Of a DNA stretch of 64,000 bases, positions 33,366-42,525 are shown in pieces. Position 1 is the stretch's first letter. Every line of letters begins with the position of its first letter. Below the pieces are notes generated by a model. It saw only the letters and a program-made list of their open reading frames with translations, ran no database searches and was not told the origin of the DNA. The stretch is from Acidobacteria bacterium Ga0077553 (GTDB lineage Bacteria > Acidobacteriota > Terriglobia > Bryobacterales > Bryobacteraceae). The stretch is taken from NCBI GenBank assembly GCA_001464575.1, contig LNFE01000228.1, positions 1 through 64,000 of the forward strand. The letters are read 5' to 3'. The position numbers and the translations under genes were made by a program.

Positions 33366-35020
33366 GGTTGTATCTTCATCCGCGGCTCCCATTGCATCTG
33401 GAACCAGCCGCTCATATTTCTCTGCGGACCCCCGAGCACGGGAATCCAAAAACGTTCCGCTTGCAGGAAGACCGATGCGTGCCAGTTCTCTCCGATCGGC
33501 CGAGAGTACCGGATGGTCCCCGCCGTCTGGGTACCCCCGCCAGGCAGCATCCGGTTGCTGATTTTCAAGTGGCGGTAGCCGAACTCCCACCGCTCGCGCG
33601 GCGAGGCCCAGAAGGCCGTCCGCACTTGCATTTGCCGTCCGTTCCGGCCAACGGGCGAACCGAGGATTCGGCCCAAGTGCGTGTTCCCGCTCCGATACTG
33701 ATTGTTGTAGTAGGTGTACTGCGGGCCCATGTCCAGGCCGATCGGCGTCGTCGACGTCGCCTCCAGCCGCAGGTCCATGCGACGCAGGCGCGGCAGCGAC
33801 TCGAAGTAGAGGCCGGGGCTGATCGCTGCCCGCCGGGGCGCTGCGAGCGGATTCACGTCGTCATCGGCGTAAGAGTCGCTGTATAGCTGCACCCGACGCC
33901 CGAAAACAGGCAGCCGATAGCGGAAATCGAACCCCGTCTTCCGATCCCCCGGATCGCGCGCGTAACGAATCCCCACCGCGCTCCCGCTGCGGATGGAAGC
34001 GATATGCCGCCACAAGTTTTCGAAGGTCACCGGATGACCGGCGCCAAGAAAAAGCGACCACCGCGTCGCCCCGATTTCAAAGTTTTCGGTCAACTGCAGG
34101 GAGATCTTTTGCCCGTTGTAGTAGGGCCTCTCGGTATATTGATGGCCCAGCAGTTTTCCCACCACGAACTCGCCGCGAATCGTCCCGAGGAAACGGAACC
34201 ATCCGCCTAAGCGGATCGGCTCCCGCAGCGATAGCTTCACATTGGCAGTGGGTGCGGCATTGGTCGAAAACGACAAAGGCGCATCGGCCGTGGGCCCCCA
34301 GAATAGCTCCTGCCGCCCTACCGAGATGGCCACATTCCGGATGCGCATGCCCGCATAGGCTTCGAGCGTTTTCCAACCGTTCGCGGGGGCAATCTCCGTT
34401 GACGGCAACGTGGGCCAGTCGTCTAACCGCGCCATTAACTGCCGCAGCTCCAGCGGATGCGCAGCCCGGCCCGGCGCTCGTTGATGCTCTCCGCGGATGG
34501 AGGCGAAAAAGCGGCCCGCTTCGGCCCGCATGCGGAATCCGAACACCGCATTGTAGCCCCGGCCAAAGGGCCGCCCGGAGTCGTTTTGCCAGGTCGTTCC
34601 AAAGTGATAGCTGTCGTTCAGGTAAGGCCCGGCCAGCCAGCCGTTCCTTCCGTAGATCGCCTCGAGCACAACGGTCGCTCCTTGACCCGGATCGGGTGCA
34701 AACTCCCGCTCCAGTTCGACGACCATCGCCTCTAGCGCCGCCCGCTCCGGGGCTTCCAGTCCTTCCGCGTCCTGCAACTGCCGGCGCGCTTCCCGCACCT
34801 GCGCCGTGCATTCGTGGCGGCTCCACGGCCGCAAGGTCAACCCCTGCAGCGTGACCAAGCCCCGCACGGCCAACCGCTCGAGCGCCGGGTAAACCCAGCT
34901 ATCCATGGGTACGTAGGTCAATCCGGCGCCCGCCCGTTGCGCGAGAAGGTCCGCCGAGACCAGGCATAGAATCAGCGCACATCGAATTGGCAGGCTCCGC
35001 AAAGTGTTCCGCAAGTTCAC
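33353..35020 (-). CDS. Capsule assembly Wzi-family outer-membrane protein
   Basis: 555 residues. A signal peptide (IRCALILCLVSADLLAQ) is followed by VPMDSWVYPALERLAVRG, the N-terminal motif of Wzi-type barrels, and an alternating beta pattern to the C-terminus (VGRQELFWGPT, MDMGPQYTYYNNQY-type strands). Wzi binds surface polysaccharide and organises capsule at the outer membrane. First gene of the minus-strand export operon. It is divergent from the lasso B1 gene with 92 bases between, so the two share a regulatory region. Confidence 0.85.
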   Translation of the reverse strand: MNLRNTLRSLPIRCALILCLVSADLLAQRAGAGLTYVPMDSWVYPALERLAVRGLVTLQGLTLRPWSRHECTAQVREARRQLQDAEGLEAPERAALEAMVVELEREFAPDPGQGATVVLEAIYGRNGWLAGPYLNDSYHFGTTWQNDSGRPFGRGYNAVFGFRMRAEAGRFFASIRGEHQRAPGRAAHPLELRQLMARLDDWPTLPSTEIAPANGWKTLEAYAGMRIRNVAISVGRQELFWGPTADAPLSFSTNAAPTANVKLSLREPIRLGGWFRFLGTIRGEFVVGKLLGHQYTERPYYNGQKISLQLTENFEIGATRWSLFLGAGHPVTFENLWRHIASIRSGSAVGIRYARDPGDRKTGFDFRYRLPVFGRRVQLYSDSYADDDVNPLAAPRRAAISPGLYFESLPRLRRMDLRLEATSTTPIGLDMGPQYTYYNNQYRSGNTHLGRILGSPVGRNGRQMQVRTAFWASPRERWEFGYRHLKISNRMLPGGGTQTAGTIRYSRPIGENWHASVFLQAERFWIPVLGGPQRNMSGWFQMQWEPRMKIQPWRK

Positions 35021-35112
35021 TGAATTGGTGCGCCACCCTCGGATTTCTCTCAGGCTGGGACCAGCATTCCTGGGAGATTTATCTCATCCGGGCCCACTAT
35101 CGTTCTGTCATC

Positions 35113-35409
35113 ATGCCTGCCTTTTCCTTAGATACCGTCTTCACACAACGCCCCGGCTTGCTCACCAACATCGTCGACGGAGAAACCATTCTGATGCGGC
35201 TCGATCCGGCCGTTTACTACGGCCTCGCCGGCTCCGCCCATCAGATTTGGCAACTCCTCGCCGAGCCCCGCTCGGGCCGTGCCATCTGCACGCGGCTCGA
35301 ATCCATGTACGCCGTCGATCCGGAAACCTGCCGCACCCAAGTCGGCCAGTTTCTCGAGACACTGGCCGACGAAGACTTGCTCTGCGTGGTCGCCCGTGCT
35401 GCCGCCTAA
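35113..35409 (+). CDS. PqqD-like leader-recognition protein (lasso B1 / RRE)
   Basis: 98 residues. The pattern RLDPAVYYGLAGSAHQIWQLLAE with ARxAxxIW-like spacing, plus the helix-turn ending QVGQFLETLADEDLL, is the PqqD/RRE fold that binds RiPP leader peptides. In lasso systems this protein (B1) captures the leader and presents it to the protease B2 encoded next. ATG at 35113 begins the conserved part; upstream frame extension lacks a ribosome-binding site. It lies about 16 kb from the precursor genes, yet no other RRE is visible near them. Confidence 0.88.
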   Translation: MPAFSLDTVFTQRPGLLTNIVDGETILMRLDPAVYYGLAGSAHQIWQLLAEPRSGRAICTRLESMYAVDPETCRTQVGQFLETLADEDLLCVVARAAA

Positions 35410-35803
35410 CGCGCTGCTCTGCGGTGAGGCCATCCTCTTGCTAACCCTCGCCACCCTCGGCCAGCGTCTCGCGCCCTTCCGATACCTTGCCCTGACCCTC
35501 GGCGAAAGCCAGCGGGAACTCCCGGACACGCATCCTCCTCGCGCCGCTAATCTCAGCCTCCGGGTTTCGCGAGGAGTACAGCGCGCCGCAAACGGCCTCC
35601 CTTGGCACACCACTTGCCTCGAACGCGCCGTGGCCGCCAAATGGATGCTGCGCCGACGGCGGGTACCGAGCACGCTCTACCTGGGAGTCCGGCGTTCCGG
35701 CCCCGGACTCATCGCTCATGCCTGGCTCCGCAGCGGTCCCGCGATTGTTACCGGCGGGATCGAAGAGTCCGCCACCTATCCACCTATCGCCTGGTTCTCC
35801 TAA
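35396..35803 (+). CDS. Lasso peptide leader protease B2 (transglutaminase-like)
   Basis: 135 residues from a GTG overlapping the B1 stop by 14 bases. The catalytic Cys74 (TTCLERAVAAKWMLRRR) and His108 (LIAHAWLRSG) sit in the family pattern, with LYLGV between. The third catalytic acid is not obvious in the IVTGG segment. B2 proteases cut the leader two residues after the conserved Thr. Size and order B1-B2 match split lasso systems of Firmicutes and Actinobacteria. Confidence 0.88.
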   Translation: MLPPNALLCGEAILLLTLATLGQRLAPFRYLALTLGESQRELPDTHPPRAANLSLRVSRGVQRAANGLPWHTTCLERAVAAKWMLRRRRVPSTLYLGVRRSGPGLIAHAWLRSGPAIVTGGIEESATYPPIAWFS

Positions 35804-35809
35804 CCTTCC

Positions 35810-36841
35810 ATGGATCTCCTGCACCGTCTCACTACTACCTGCCACGACGCCACGGCCGTCGCCAAACTGCGCGCCGAGGGCCTGGCGCCGCTGGCGTTTC
35901 ACTCGCTCACGAATCTGCCTCCGGTTGATCCCGCCATCCGCCAACTCCTGGCCCACGAACACCGGCGCAGTGCTCGCCTGAATCTATCGGCCCTGGCGGA
36001 CCTTCATTCGCTGGTCCCCGCCCTCGCTGCCGCGCAGGTTCCCGTGCTGCTCATGAAAGGCGCCGCCTTGGCCACCCGCCTCTATCCCGCGCCGAGCTTG
36101 CGCCCCATGCGCGATCTTGACCTGCTCGTACGCCCGGAACACGCCACCCTCGCCCACGATGTGCTCATCGGCCTCGGATACACGCCTGCCGCGGAACGCC
36201 GCCCCGGTGCACAACTTGCCTTCGGCACCGAGCGATCCTACCGCCGGCCCGGCCATCTGCCGGTCGAGCTCCATTGGCACGTGCTCAACCTGACCAGCTA
36301 TCAACAGCTCGCCCCCGCGGCTTGGTTCTGGCAACAGGCGGAACGTATCGAAATCGCCTCGGCTCCGGCCTTCGTTCTCCGGCCCACGGCACAACTGCTC
36401 CACCTCGCGGCGCACCTCAGCCTGCACCACTTCGAGGCTCGCGGCATATGGACGCACGATATCGCGCTCCTGCTCTCCAGCTGGCAGATTGAACCGCACC
36501 TGCTGCAGTACGCCGCCCGCCAGTTTGCCCTCGGCCCCGCGCTCCTCGCCGCCGACGACGCCACCCGCGCCCATTGGGACATCGGCCTTTCTCCCGATTT
36601 GCGGCAACAGATTGAAGGCACCATCGACTGGCCGGCCCGTTGGCGCTGGGCCCTGGCGGCGGAACGTTGGCAACCGCTCCGCCCCCTCTGGAACATTACC
36701 GCTCAGCCCACGCTACAGCAGCGTCTCGGCGCCGCCCGCGCCGCGCTGCTGCCCAACGCCGAGTACCTCCGCGCCTGGCATGGTGACGCTTCCCAACTCG
36801 ACCGCTGGCTTACCAAAACCCGTCGCCTGCTTCTATCCTAA
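35810..36841 (+). CDS. Nucleotidyltransferase-family protein associated with lasso clusters
   Basis: 343 residues. The motif VLLMKGAALATRLYP followed by LRPMRDLDLLVRPE (Asp-x-Asp metal site) identifies the NTP_transf_5 family, often found beside lasso B1/B2 and HprK-like kinase genes. It could nucleotidylate the peptide or act on a sugar; no activity can be read from sequence. It starts six bases after B2, so the three genes form one operon, continuing six bases later into the PLP enzyme. Confidence 0.82.
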   Translation: MDLLHRLTTTCHDATAVAKLRAEGLAPLAFHSLTNLPPVDPAIRQLLAHEHRRSARLNLSALADLHSLVPALAAAQVPVLLMKGAALATRLYPAPSLRPMRDLDLLVRPEHATLAHDVLIGLGYTPAAERRPGAQLAFGTERSYRRPGHLPVELHWHVLNLTSYQQLAPAAWFWQQAERIEIASAPAFVLRPTAQLLHLAAHLSLHHFEARGIWTHDIALLLSSWQIEPHLLQYAARQFALGPALLAADDATRAHWDIGLSPDLRQQIEGTIDWPARWRWALAAERWQPLRPLWNITAQPTLQQRLGAARAALLPNAEYLRAWHGDASQLDRWLTKTRRLLLS

Positions 36842-36847
36842 GGAAGC

Positions 36848-38023
36848 ATGTCTGTCTACGCCGCACTCGGGGTTACCCCGATCATCAACGCCAAAGGCTC
36901 GTCCACGCGGGTCTCTGGTGGCCTACTTTCCCCCGTCGTCACCGCAGCCATGGCCGAGGCGGCGGGACTGTGTGTGGACATGGCCGATCTCCAGGCCGGC
37001 GCCAGCCGCGTCATCGCCCGCGTGACCGGCGCGGAGGCCGGCCTGGCCACCTCCGGAGCGGCCGCTGGCCTGCTGCTCGGAGCTGCGGCGTGTCTCACGC
37101 GGCTGGATCCCGCCCGCATGGCGCGGCTTCCGGATGCGTCCGGCTTCCCCAACGAAATCATTGTCGTCCGCAGCCAGCGCAACGCTTACGACCATGCCGT
37201 CCGCGCCGCCGGCGCCCGTTTGGTGGAGGTCGGGCTGCCGGATCGCTATGCCGGGGCGGGTATCCGCGACGCCGAACTCTGGGAGATCGAAGCGGCCATT
37301 ACGCCCGCCACCGCGGCCATCCTCTACGTGCTCACCCCGCAAGCGGAACCCCCGCTGGCCGAAGTCGTCGCCTTGGCTCACCGCCATGCTCTTCCTGTTT
37401 TGGTCGACGCCGCCGCGCAACTCCCCCCGGCCTCGAACCTCCGCGCTCTCCCGGCTACAGGCGCCGATCTCGTCGCGTTCTCCGGAGGCAAGGCCATCAA
37501 CGGCCCCCAAGGCTCCGGCATCCTTTGCGGACGCCGTGACTTGATCATGTCCGCCGCGCTCCAGAACCTTGACCTCGATCTTGACTGGAAGTCCTGGAAC
37601 CCGCCGGCCAACCTGATCGACAAAGATCGCCTGCCCGGACTCCCGGCCCACGGCATCGGACGCTCCGCCAAAATCGGAAAGGAAACCATCGTCGGCCTGC
37701 TTACCGCTTTGGAGCTATTCGCCGCCGAGCCGGACGACGCACGCACCGCCCGCCACTTGCACATCCTGAACCAGCTTCGCCAACTCGCGCCCGACCTTGC
37801 CTTCACGCTCCGCCCCGGCCCGGTCCCTCTCCTCGCCCTTGCCGCCGCCAATGCTCGCGAAGCTCTCGCGGAACTGCAGAACGGGAAGCCCGCCATCCAT
37901 CTCGATCCCTCTGCTCTCCCCGACGGCGTGCTGCGCATCAACCCCACCTGCCTGCGTCCGGACGACCTGCCGATTCTGGCTTCCCGGCTCCGCGCCGTCG
38001 TGATACCGTCATCGGAAGCATGA
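36848..38023 (+). CDS. SelA-like PLP-dependent enzyme
   Basis: 391 residues of the fold-type I SelA/DgaE family: GVTPIINAKGSSTRVSGGLLS at the start, LATSGAAAGLLLGAAACLT, VLVDAAAQLPP (Asp binding PLP nitrogen) and AFSGGKAINGPQGSGIL with the Schiff-base lysine. Such proteins include ammonia lyases acting on sugar acids or amino acids. It is not a convincing selenocysteine synthase: the N-terminal SelA domain is missing. It follows the nucleotidyltransferase by six bases and overlaps the next gene (ATGA). Confidence 0.78.
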   Translation: MSVYAALGVTPIINAKGSSTRVSGGLLSPVVTAAMAEAAGLCVDMADLQAGASRVIARVTGAEAGLATSGAAAGLLLGAAACLTRLDPARMARLPDASGFPNEIIVVRSQRNAYDHAVRAAGARLVEVGLPDRYAGAGIRDAELWEIEAAITPATAAILYVLTPQAEPPLAEVVALAHRHALPVLVDAAAQLPPASNLRALPATGADLVAFSGGKAINGPQGSGILCGRRDLIMSAALQNLDLDLDWKSWNPPANLIDKDRLPGLPAHGIGRSAKIGKETIVGLLTALELFAAEPDDARTARHLHILNQLRQLAPDLAFTLRPGPVPLLALAAANAREALAELQNGKPAIHLDPSALPDGVLRINPTCLRPDDLPILASRLRAVVIPSSEA

Positions 38024-38994
38024 CCCGCCGCCAAGCCGCCACCCTTGTAGCCTCCGCTGCCCTCGCCCGCGCTGCCGCGCCGCCGTTATTCAATCTGCGG
38101 TCTCGCGAGGCCACCGTCTCCTTTGACCTCCGGGGCGGCGCCCTGGTGGATTTTCGGCTGACGGGAAACCCGGTGAACCCGTTCAACTGGGTGCAGAACG
38201 TGACGGCGAAAGTCGAGCCCCTTCGCGGCCACTTCGTCTGCTGCGACCGCTGGGGCGCTCCCTCGGAAGCCGAGATTGCCCGTGGCGTCCCTTATCACGG
38301 CGAGGCGCCCCGGGTTCTGTGGAAGGCTACCGGACAGCGTTCCCTCAGCGCCCATCTGCCCATCGCCAACTTCTCCATCGCCCGCGACGTGGAGTTAGTG
38401 GGGGATACGCTGCACGTTCGCGAACGCCTGACCAACCGCAACGCTACCGGCCGCATCTATAACATCGTGCAGCACCCCACCATCGCCCCGCCGTTCCTCG
38501 ACGAAAAGACCTTCGTCGATGCCAACGCGGGCCCGGGGTTTGCGCAGTCCACTCCCGACCACGACCCGGTCCCCTGGCCCCGCGCCCACTCCGCCGATCT
38601 GCGGCACCTCAATAACGACCCGCTCCCGAACGTCGTCTCTTACATCGTTGAGGGAGACACCGGCTGGGTCACCGCCGCCAGTCCTACCGCCGGACTGGTC
38701 CTCGGCTACGTGTGGAAGACCAGCGAATACCCGTGGCTCAATCTCTGGCGCGATGTCGCCAACGGCCGCCCGGCCGCTCGCGGGCTCGAGTTCGGGTCGA
38801 CCGGCCTTCACCAACCCTACCCGGAACTCGTGCGCCGCGGGAAAATGCTGGGCCGGCCGCTCTTCTGCTTCCTGGACGCCGGACAGACCGTCGAACGCAG
38901 TTATTCGCTCTTTCTGCGCGCACTCCCCGCTAACTGCACGCGGATTACCGGGGTATCTCGCCGTGAGGGACGAATCGAGTTCCAATCCAGCTAA
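38020..38994 (+). CDS. Secreted hypothetical protein with mutarotase-like features
   Basis: 324 residues. TAT-like start ([20 protein letters not shown]), then an all-beta protein with [15 protein letters not shown] and [19 protein letters not shown], reminiscent of galactose-mutarotase-fold proteins that bind sugars; the catalytic residues of aldose epimerases are not evident. It is translationally coupled to the PLP enzyme, suggesting a shared role in breakdown of a sugar or amino-sugar acid. Confidence 0.6.
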   Translation: MTRRQAATLVASAALARAAAPPLFNLRSREATVSFDLRGGALVDFRLTGNPVNPFNWVQNVTAKVEPLRGHFVCCDRWGAPSEAEIARGVPYHGEAPRVLWKATGQRSLSAHLPIANFSIARDVELVGDTLHVRERLTNRNATGRIYNIVQHPTIAPPFLDEKTFVDANAGPGFAQSTPDHDPVPWPRAHSADLRHLNNDPLPNVVSYIVEGDTGWVTAASPTAGLVLGYVWKTSEYPWLNLWRDVANGRPAARGLEFGSTGLHQPYPELVRRGKMLGRPLFCFLDAGQTVERSYSLFLRALPANCTRITGVSRREGRIEFQSS

Positions 38995-39026
38995 CATTTA
39001 AAGATCTGTTGTCGATAACCCGATCG

Positions 39027-42000
39027 ATGTCCGGTCTCCGGATTTGGATTACCGCGCTGGCAGCCGGCCTCGGCCTGCAAGCACAACACCTCCCGGTGCG
39101 ACACTACGGCGCCGCCGAAGGGCTATATAGTCTCGGCGCCCAAGCGTTGGTGCGCGATCGCATTGGTTTTCTTTGGGTCGGCACCCAGAACGGGCTGTTC
39201 TACTTTAATGGACGAACGTTTGTCGAACACCTTGTGGACGGCAAACCGATTACTCGCGATTACATCGACACCCTCTTTGAAGACCCGTCGGGCGCCATCT
39301 GGATCGGTACGCGGTCGGAGGTCGTCCGGATGGTTAATTTCAAACCGGAGGCAGTTTCGCTCGGCACGCGGGTCGGCGCCAAGGGGTCACAACCGTTCGC
39401 GGCGGGTCCGCGGGGCGTGGTCTACATTGCCACTAAATCTGGCCTGGCCATCTGGGCCGGACCTGGACAGCCCATTCAGTGGGAACGGCGAGGGGCGCCG
39501 GTGGATGGGGTCTTCTATGACTCCCAACAACAGGCGTTGTGGTGGGGACAGTCCGGAAAGCTTTGGCGGCAGACCGGCGAAGGCACCGTTGGTTTCGGCT
39601 CGGCGGACGGCTTGCCCGAAGCGGACTGGGAGAGCATCGCGATTGGCCCGGACGGGGCAATCTGGGTGCGGAGCAACCAGTTGCTTCGCTACCGCCCGGT
39701 TGGCGCGACGCGATTCGAAGACCCGTTTCCGGGACTCGGCCTCAAGTCGCTACGGGCCGGCCGGCTGCACTGGGACCAGGCAGGCCGCATCCTCTTGAGC
39801 GACCGCCGGGGACTCATCGAGTGCCTTAGGCCTCCGGCCGGGGCCTGCCGCGTCCTGGGCCGCGCGCAGGGGATTTGGGGCGAGGTCTCCTCCACCGTCG
39901 AAGGGCAAGGAAGTTTATGGATGGCGGTGCCCGGGGCGGGCGTCCTGCGGCAGATTGGCCGCGATGCGTGGGAGAACTTCGACGATCGCTCCGGCCTAGA
40001 ATCCACCAGCATCTGGAAGTTCATTCCGGACGGCCCAGACCGCATGTGGGTGGCCACCAGCGGGGGACTCCATCGTGGACAGTTGACGCAAGGGCAATGG
40101 CGATTCACTCTCGAACCGAGCACCGGTCAAGATCTGATCCGTTCGATGGCCCGCACCGCCGATGGCGCCCTGTGGCTCGCCCTGATGCCGAACGGACTAC
40201 TGCGGTTTGACCCGCGCACCCGCGCCATGGCCCCATTTCCCCTCCGGTCAAACCAGGCCCGCTTTAAGTCCCTGCTGGTCGACCGCGACGATCAGCTCTG
40301 GGCCGCGGGAGGTCCCGACGGTTTGTTCCGCGTCGATCGTGTTCGCCGCGTCCTCATTCCGGTGCCGCTCCCTGTTCCGTCCATCGACGCTCGTTTGCTA
40401 CGGCAGGACTCCGCAGGCCGAATTTGGCTTACGGCGGTCGGGGGGCTCTACCGCTGGGACGGCCAGCAGTGGACCCATTTCGGGAAGAAGGACGGCCTGA
40501 TTGATGACGATCTCTTCGCCATTGCCGTCGAAGACGCGCGCCTTTCCGGCTCCGCCCCGTCGAATGAGATCTGGGTTGGCTACGGCGCCGCCCTCGGACT
40601 TACGCGGCTTCGCTTCTCTGCCTCCGGCCCACCCCGGGCGGAGCACTTCAAGGCAGGGCACGGCCCGGCTTCCACCTTTGCCTACTTTCTCCACTACGAC
40701 TCTCGCGGTCACCTCTGGGTTGGCACCGATCGCGGGGCCGAAACCTTTGACGGAAAGACATGGGGCCATTTCGACCAGCGCGATGGCTTGGTCTGGGATG
40801 ATACGAATGCCGAGGCGATTCACTCCGAAAAGGACGGTAGTGTTTGGATTGGCACCAGCCGGGGTATCTCCCGCTATCGCCCGCCTCCCTCGCAGCCCTA
40901 CGTGGCTCCGGTGGCCACCGTCACGCACGCGCGGCTCGGCGCCGAAATTTGGCAGCTTGGCCAAACCGAGCTCCGGGCGCCCGCCGGCGCCAATTCGCTG
41001 ACCCTGCAGCTGGCCACCCCCAACTATGGGCGGGAGCACCGAGTCCAATTCCGGTACCGCCTCAACCAGAGTGACTCCTGGTCGGAGACAGCCAATCCGG
41101 ACGTGACCGTTTCGAACCTGCCCTCCGGAAGCCATATCTTTGAGGTCCAGGCTACCGACCGGCCGGGCGCGTGGACCGGGCCCCGCACCGCCTTGGCGTT
41201 TCATATCGCTACGCCATGGTGGCAGGCTCTCTGGTTCCGTTGGCTCGCCGCCGCCGCCCTCGCCGTAGCTGGCCTTCACGCCGTCCGTTCGTGGAACAAC
41301 CACAACAGGCAGGTCCGCTTGCGGCTCGAGCAAGCCGTCGCCGAACGCACCGCCCAGCTCGAGGCCGAGAAACTGCGCGCCGAAGCCGCCAGCCGCTTCA
41401 AGAGTGAGTTTCTGGCCAACATGAGCCACGAGATTCGAACCCCAATGAACGGCATTCTTGGCATGACCGGACTGGCTCTCGACCGTGCGGAGTCCCCGGA
41501 ACTGCAGGACCACCTTCGCATCATTAAGGACTCGGCGGAAGGTCTCCTCACCATTCTCAACGATATTCTCGATCTGTCCAAGATCGAAGCCGGCCGCCTG
41601 GAGCTTACGCCGGTCGCCTTCTCGCCGCGTCTTCTGGCGCAACGAGTCAGCCGCACCATGCAGTTGCGCGCCGCCGAAAAGGGCCTGACGTTCACCTGCG
41701 AGATTCACGACTCGGTGCCGGCCGAGATCTTCGCCGACGATACCCGCATCCGCCAAATCCTTGTCAACCTCATTGGCAACGCCATTAAGTTCACGGCCTC
41801 CGGCTTCGTCCGCCTGACCGTCTGCTCAGAACGTAACACCGCTGGTTTGCCCGTTCTGCGCTGCGAGGTCGCCGACTCCGGCCCCGGCATTCCGATCGAG
41901 AAGCAGGAGGAGATCTTCGAAGCCTTCCGCCAACTGGATGGCTCCATCTCGCGCAGCTTCGGCGGCACTGGGCTCGGGCTCACCATCTGCCGTCAGTTGG

Positions 42001-42512
42001 TCAGGCTGCTGGGTGGTGAGATCACGCTGGCCAGCACGCCGGGAGCAGGCAGCCGCTTCGCGTTCACGGCCCGCTATGCCGACCCTCCGGCCCTCGAACC
42101 ACCCGCCAGCCCGAGCGGGACGACGGCCGCTCCCGCCGGGGCACTGCGCATCCTCGGCGCCGAGGATAACGCCGTCAACCGCCGGGTCATCCGCGCGATG
42201 GCGGAGAAACTCGGCCACCATGTCGAACTCGTCAATGATGGCCAAGCCGCCCTCGATCTTCTCGCCGAACGCGAAGCGGACTTCGACGTGCTTTTGATGG
42301 ACATTCAAATGCCCGTTCTCGACGGCCTCGAAGCCACCCGGCAATACCGCGCCCGCGGAGGCAGGCTGCCCGTCATCGCGATGACCGCCCATGCCATGGC
42401 CGGCGACCGCGAACAGTGTCTCGCCGCCGGCATGAACGCTTACATGCCGAAGCCCCTATCCTCCGCTCTCCTGGCGGAAACTCTGGAGGCACACGCCCTG
42501 CATCGCCGGTGA
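39027..42512 (+). CDS. Hybrid sensor histidine kinase with two-component-regulator propeller and receiver
   Basis: 1161 residues from the ATG at 39027 (a TTG 18 bases earlier is in frame). Signal peptide, then a large beta-propeller of reg_prop repeats (repeated W-x-G-T/T-x-x-G and DxxGxxW motifs), a Y_Y_Y domain, a membrane segment at about 727-750, HisKA with His801 in [12 protein letters not shown], an HATPase domain (NAIKF, DSGPGIP, GTGLGL), and a receiver with Asp1092 in LLMDIQMP. This is the layout of polysaccharide-sensing hybrid two-component systems. Unlike Bacteroides HTCS it lacks a C-terminal AraC-type output, so a separate partner is needed. Confidence 0.92.
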   Translation: MSGLRIWITALAAGLGLQAQHLPVRHYGAAEGLYSLGAQALVRDRIGFLWVGTQNGLFYFNGRTFVEHLVDGKPITRDYIDTLFEDPSGAIWIGTRSEVVRMVNFKPEAVSLGTRVGAKGSQPFAAGPRGVVYIATKSGLAIWAGPGQPIQWERRGAPVDGVFYDSQQQALWWGQSGKLWRQTGEGTVGFGSADGLPEADWESIAIGPDGAIWVRSNQLLRYRPVGATRFEDPFPGLGLKSLRAGRLHWDQAGRILLSDRRGLIECLRPPAGACRVLGRAQGIWGEVSSTVEGQGSLWMAVPGAGVLRQIGRDAWENFDDRSGLESTSIWKFIPDGPDRMWVATSGGLHRGQLTQGQWRFTLEPSTGQDLIRSMARTADGALWLALMPNGLLRFDPRTRAMAPFPLRSNQARFKSLLVDRDDQLWAAGGPDGLFRVDRVRRVLIPVPLPVPSIDARLLRQDSAGRIWLTAVGGLYRWDGQQWTHFGKKDGLIDDDLFAIAVEDARLSGSAPSNEIWVGYGAALGLTRLRFSASGPPRAEHFKAGHGPASTFAYFLHYDSRGHLWVGTDRGAETFDGKTWGHFDQRDGLVWDDTNAEAIHSEKDGSVWIGTSRGISRYRPPPSQPYVAPVATVTHARLGAEIWQLGQTELRAPAGANSLTLQLATPNYGREHRVQFRYRLNQSDSWSETANPDVTVSNLPSGSHIFEVQATDRPGAWTGPRTALAFHIATPWWQALWFRWLAAAALAVAGLHAVRSWNNHNRQVRLRLEQAVAERTAQLEAEKLRAEAASRFKSEFLANMSHEIRTPMNGILGMTGLALDRAESPELQDHLRIIKDSAEGLLTILNDILDLSKIEAGRLELTPVAFSPRLLAQRVSRTMQLRAAEKGLTFTCEIHDSVPAEIFADDTRIRQILVNLIGNAIKFTASGFVRLTVCSERNTAGLPVLRCEVADSGPGIPIEKQEEIFEAFRQLDGSISRSFGGTGLGLTICRQLVRLLGGEITLASTPGAGSRFAFTARYADPPALEPPASPSGTTAAPAGALRILGAEDNAVNRRVIRAMAEKLGHHVELVNDGQAALDLLAEREADFDVLLMDIQMPVLDGLEATRQYRARGGRLPVIAMTAHAMAGDREQCLAAGMNAYMPKPLSSALLAETLEAHALHRR

Positions 42513-42525
42513 TAGCATCGGAGGC

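Noticed and set aside
36848-38023. Selenocysteine synthase SelA supplying the fdnG system
   Set aside because: It lacks the N-terminal SelA domain and is coupled to a sugar-type gene. The DgaE-like ammonia-lyase branch fits better.
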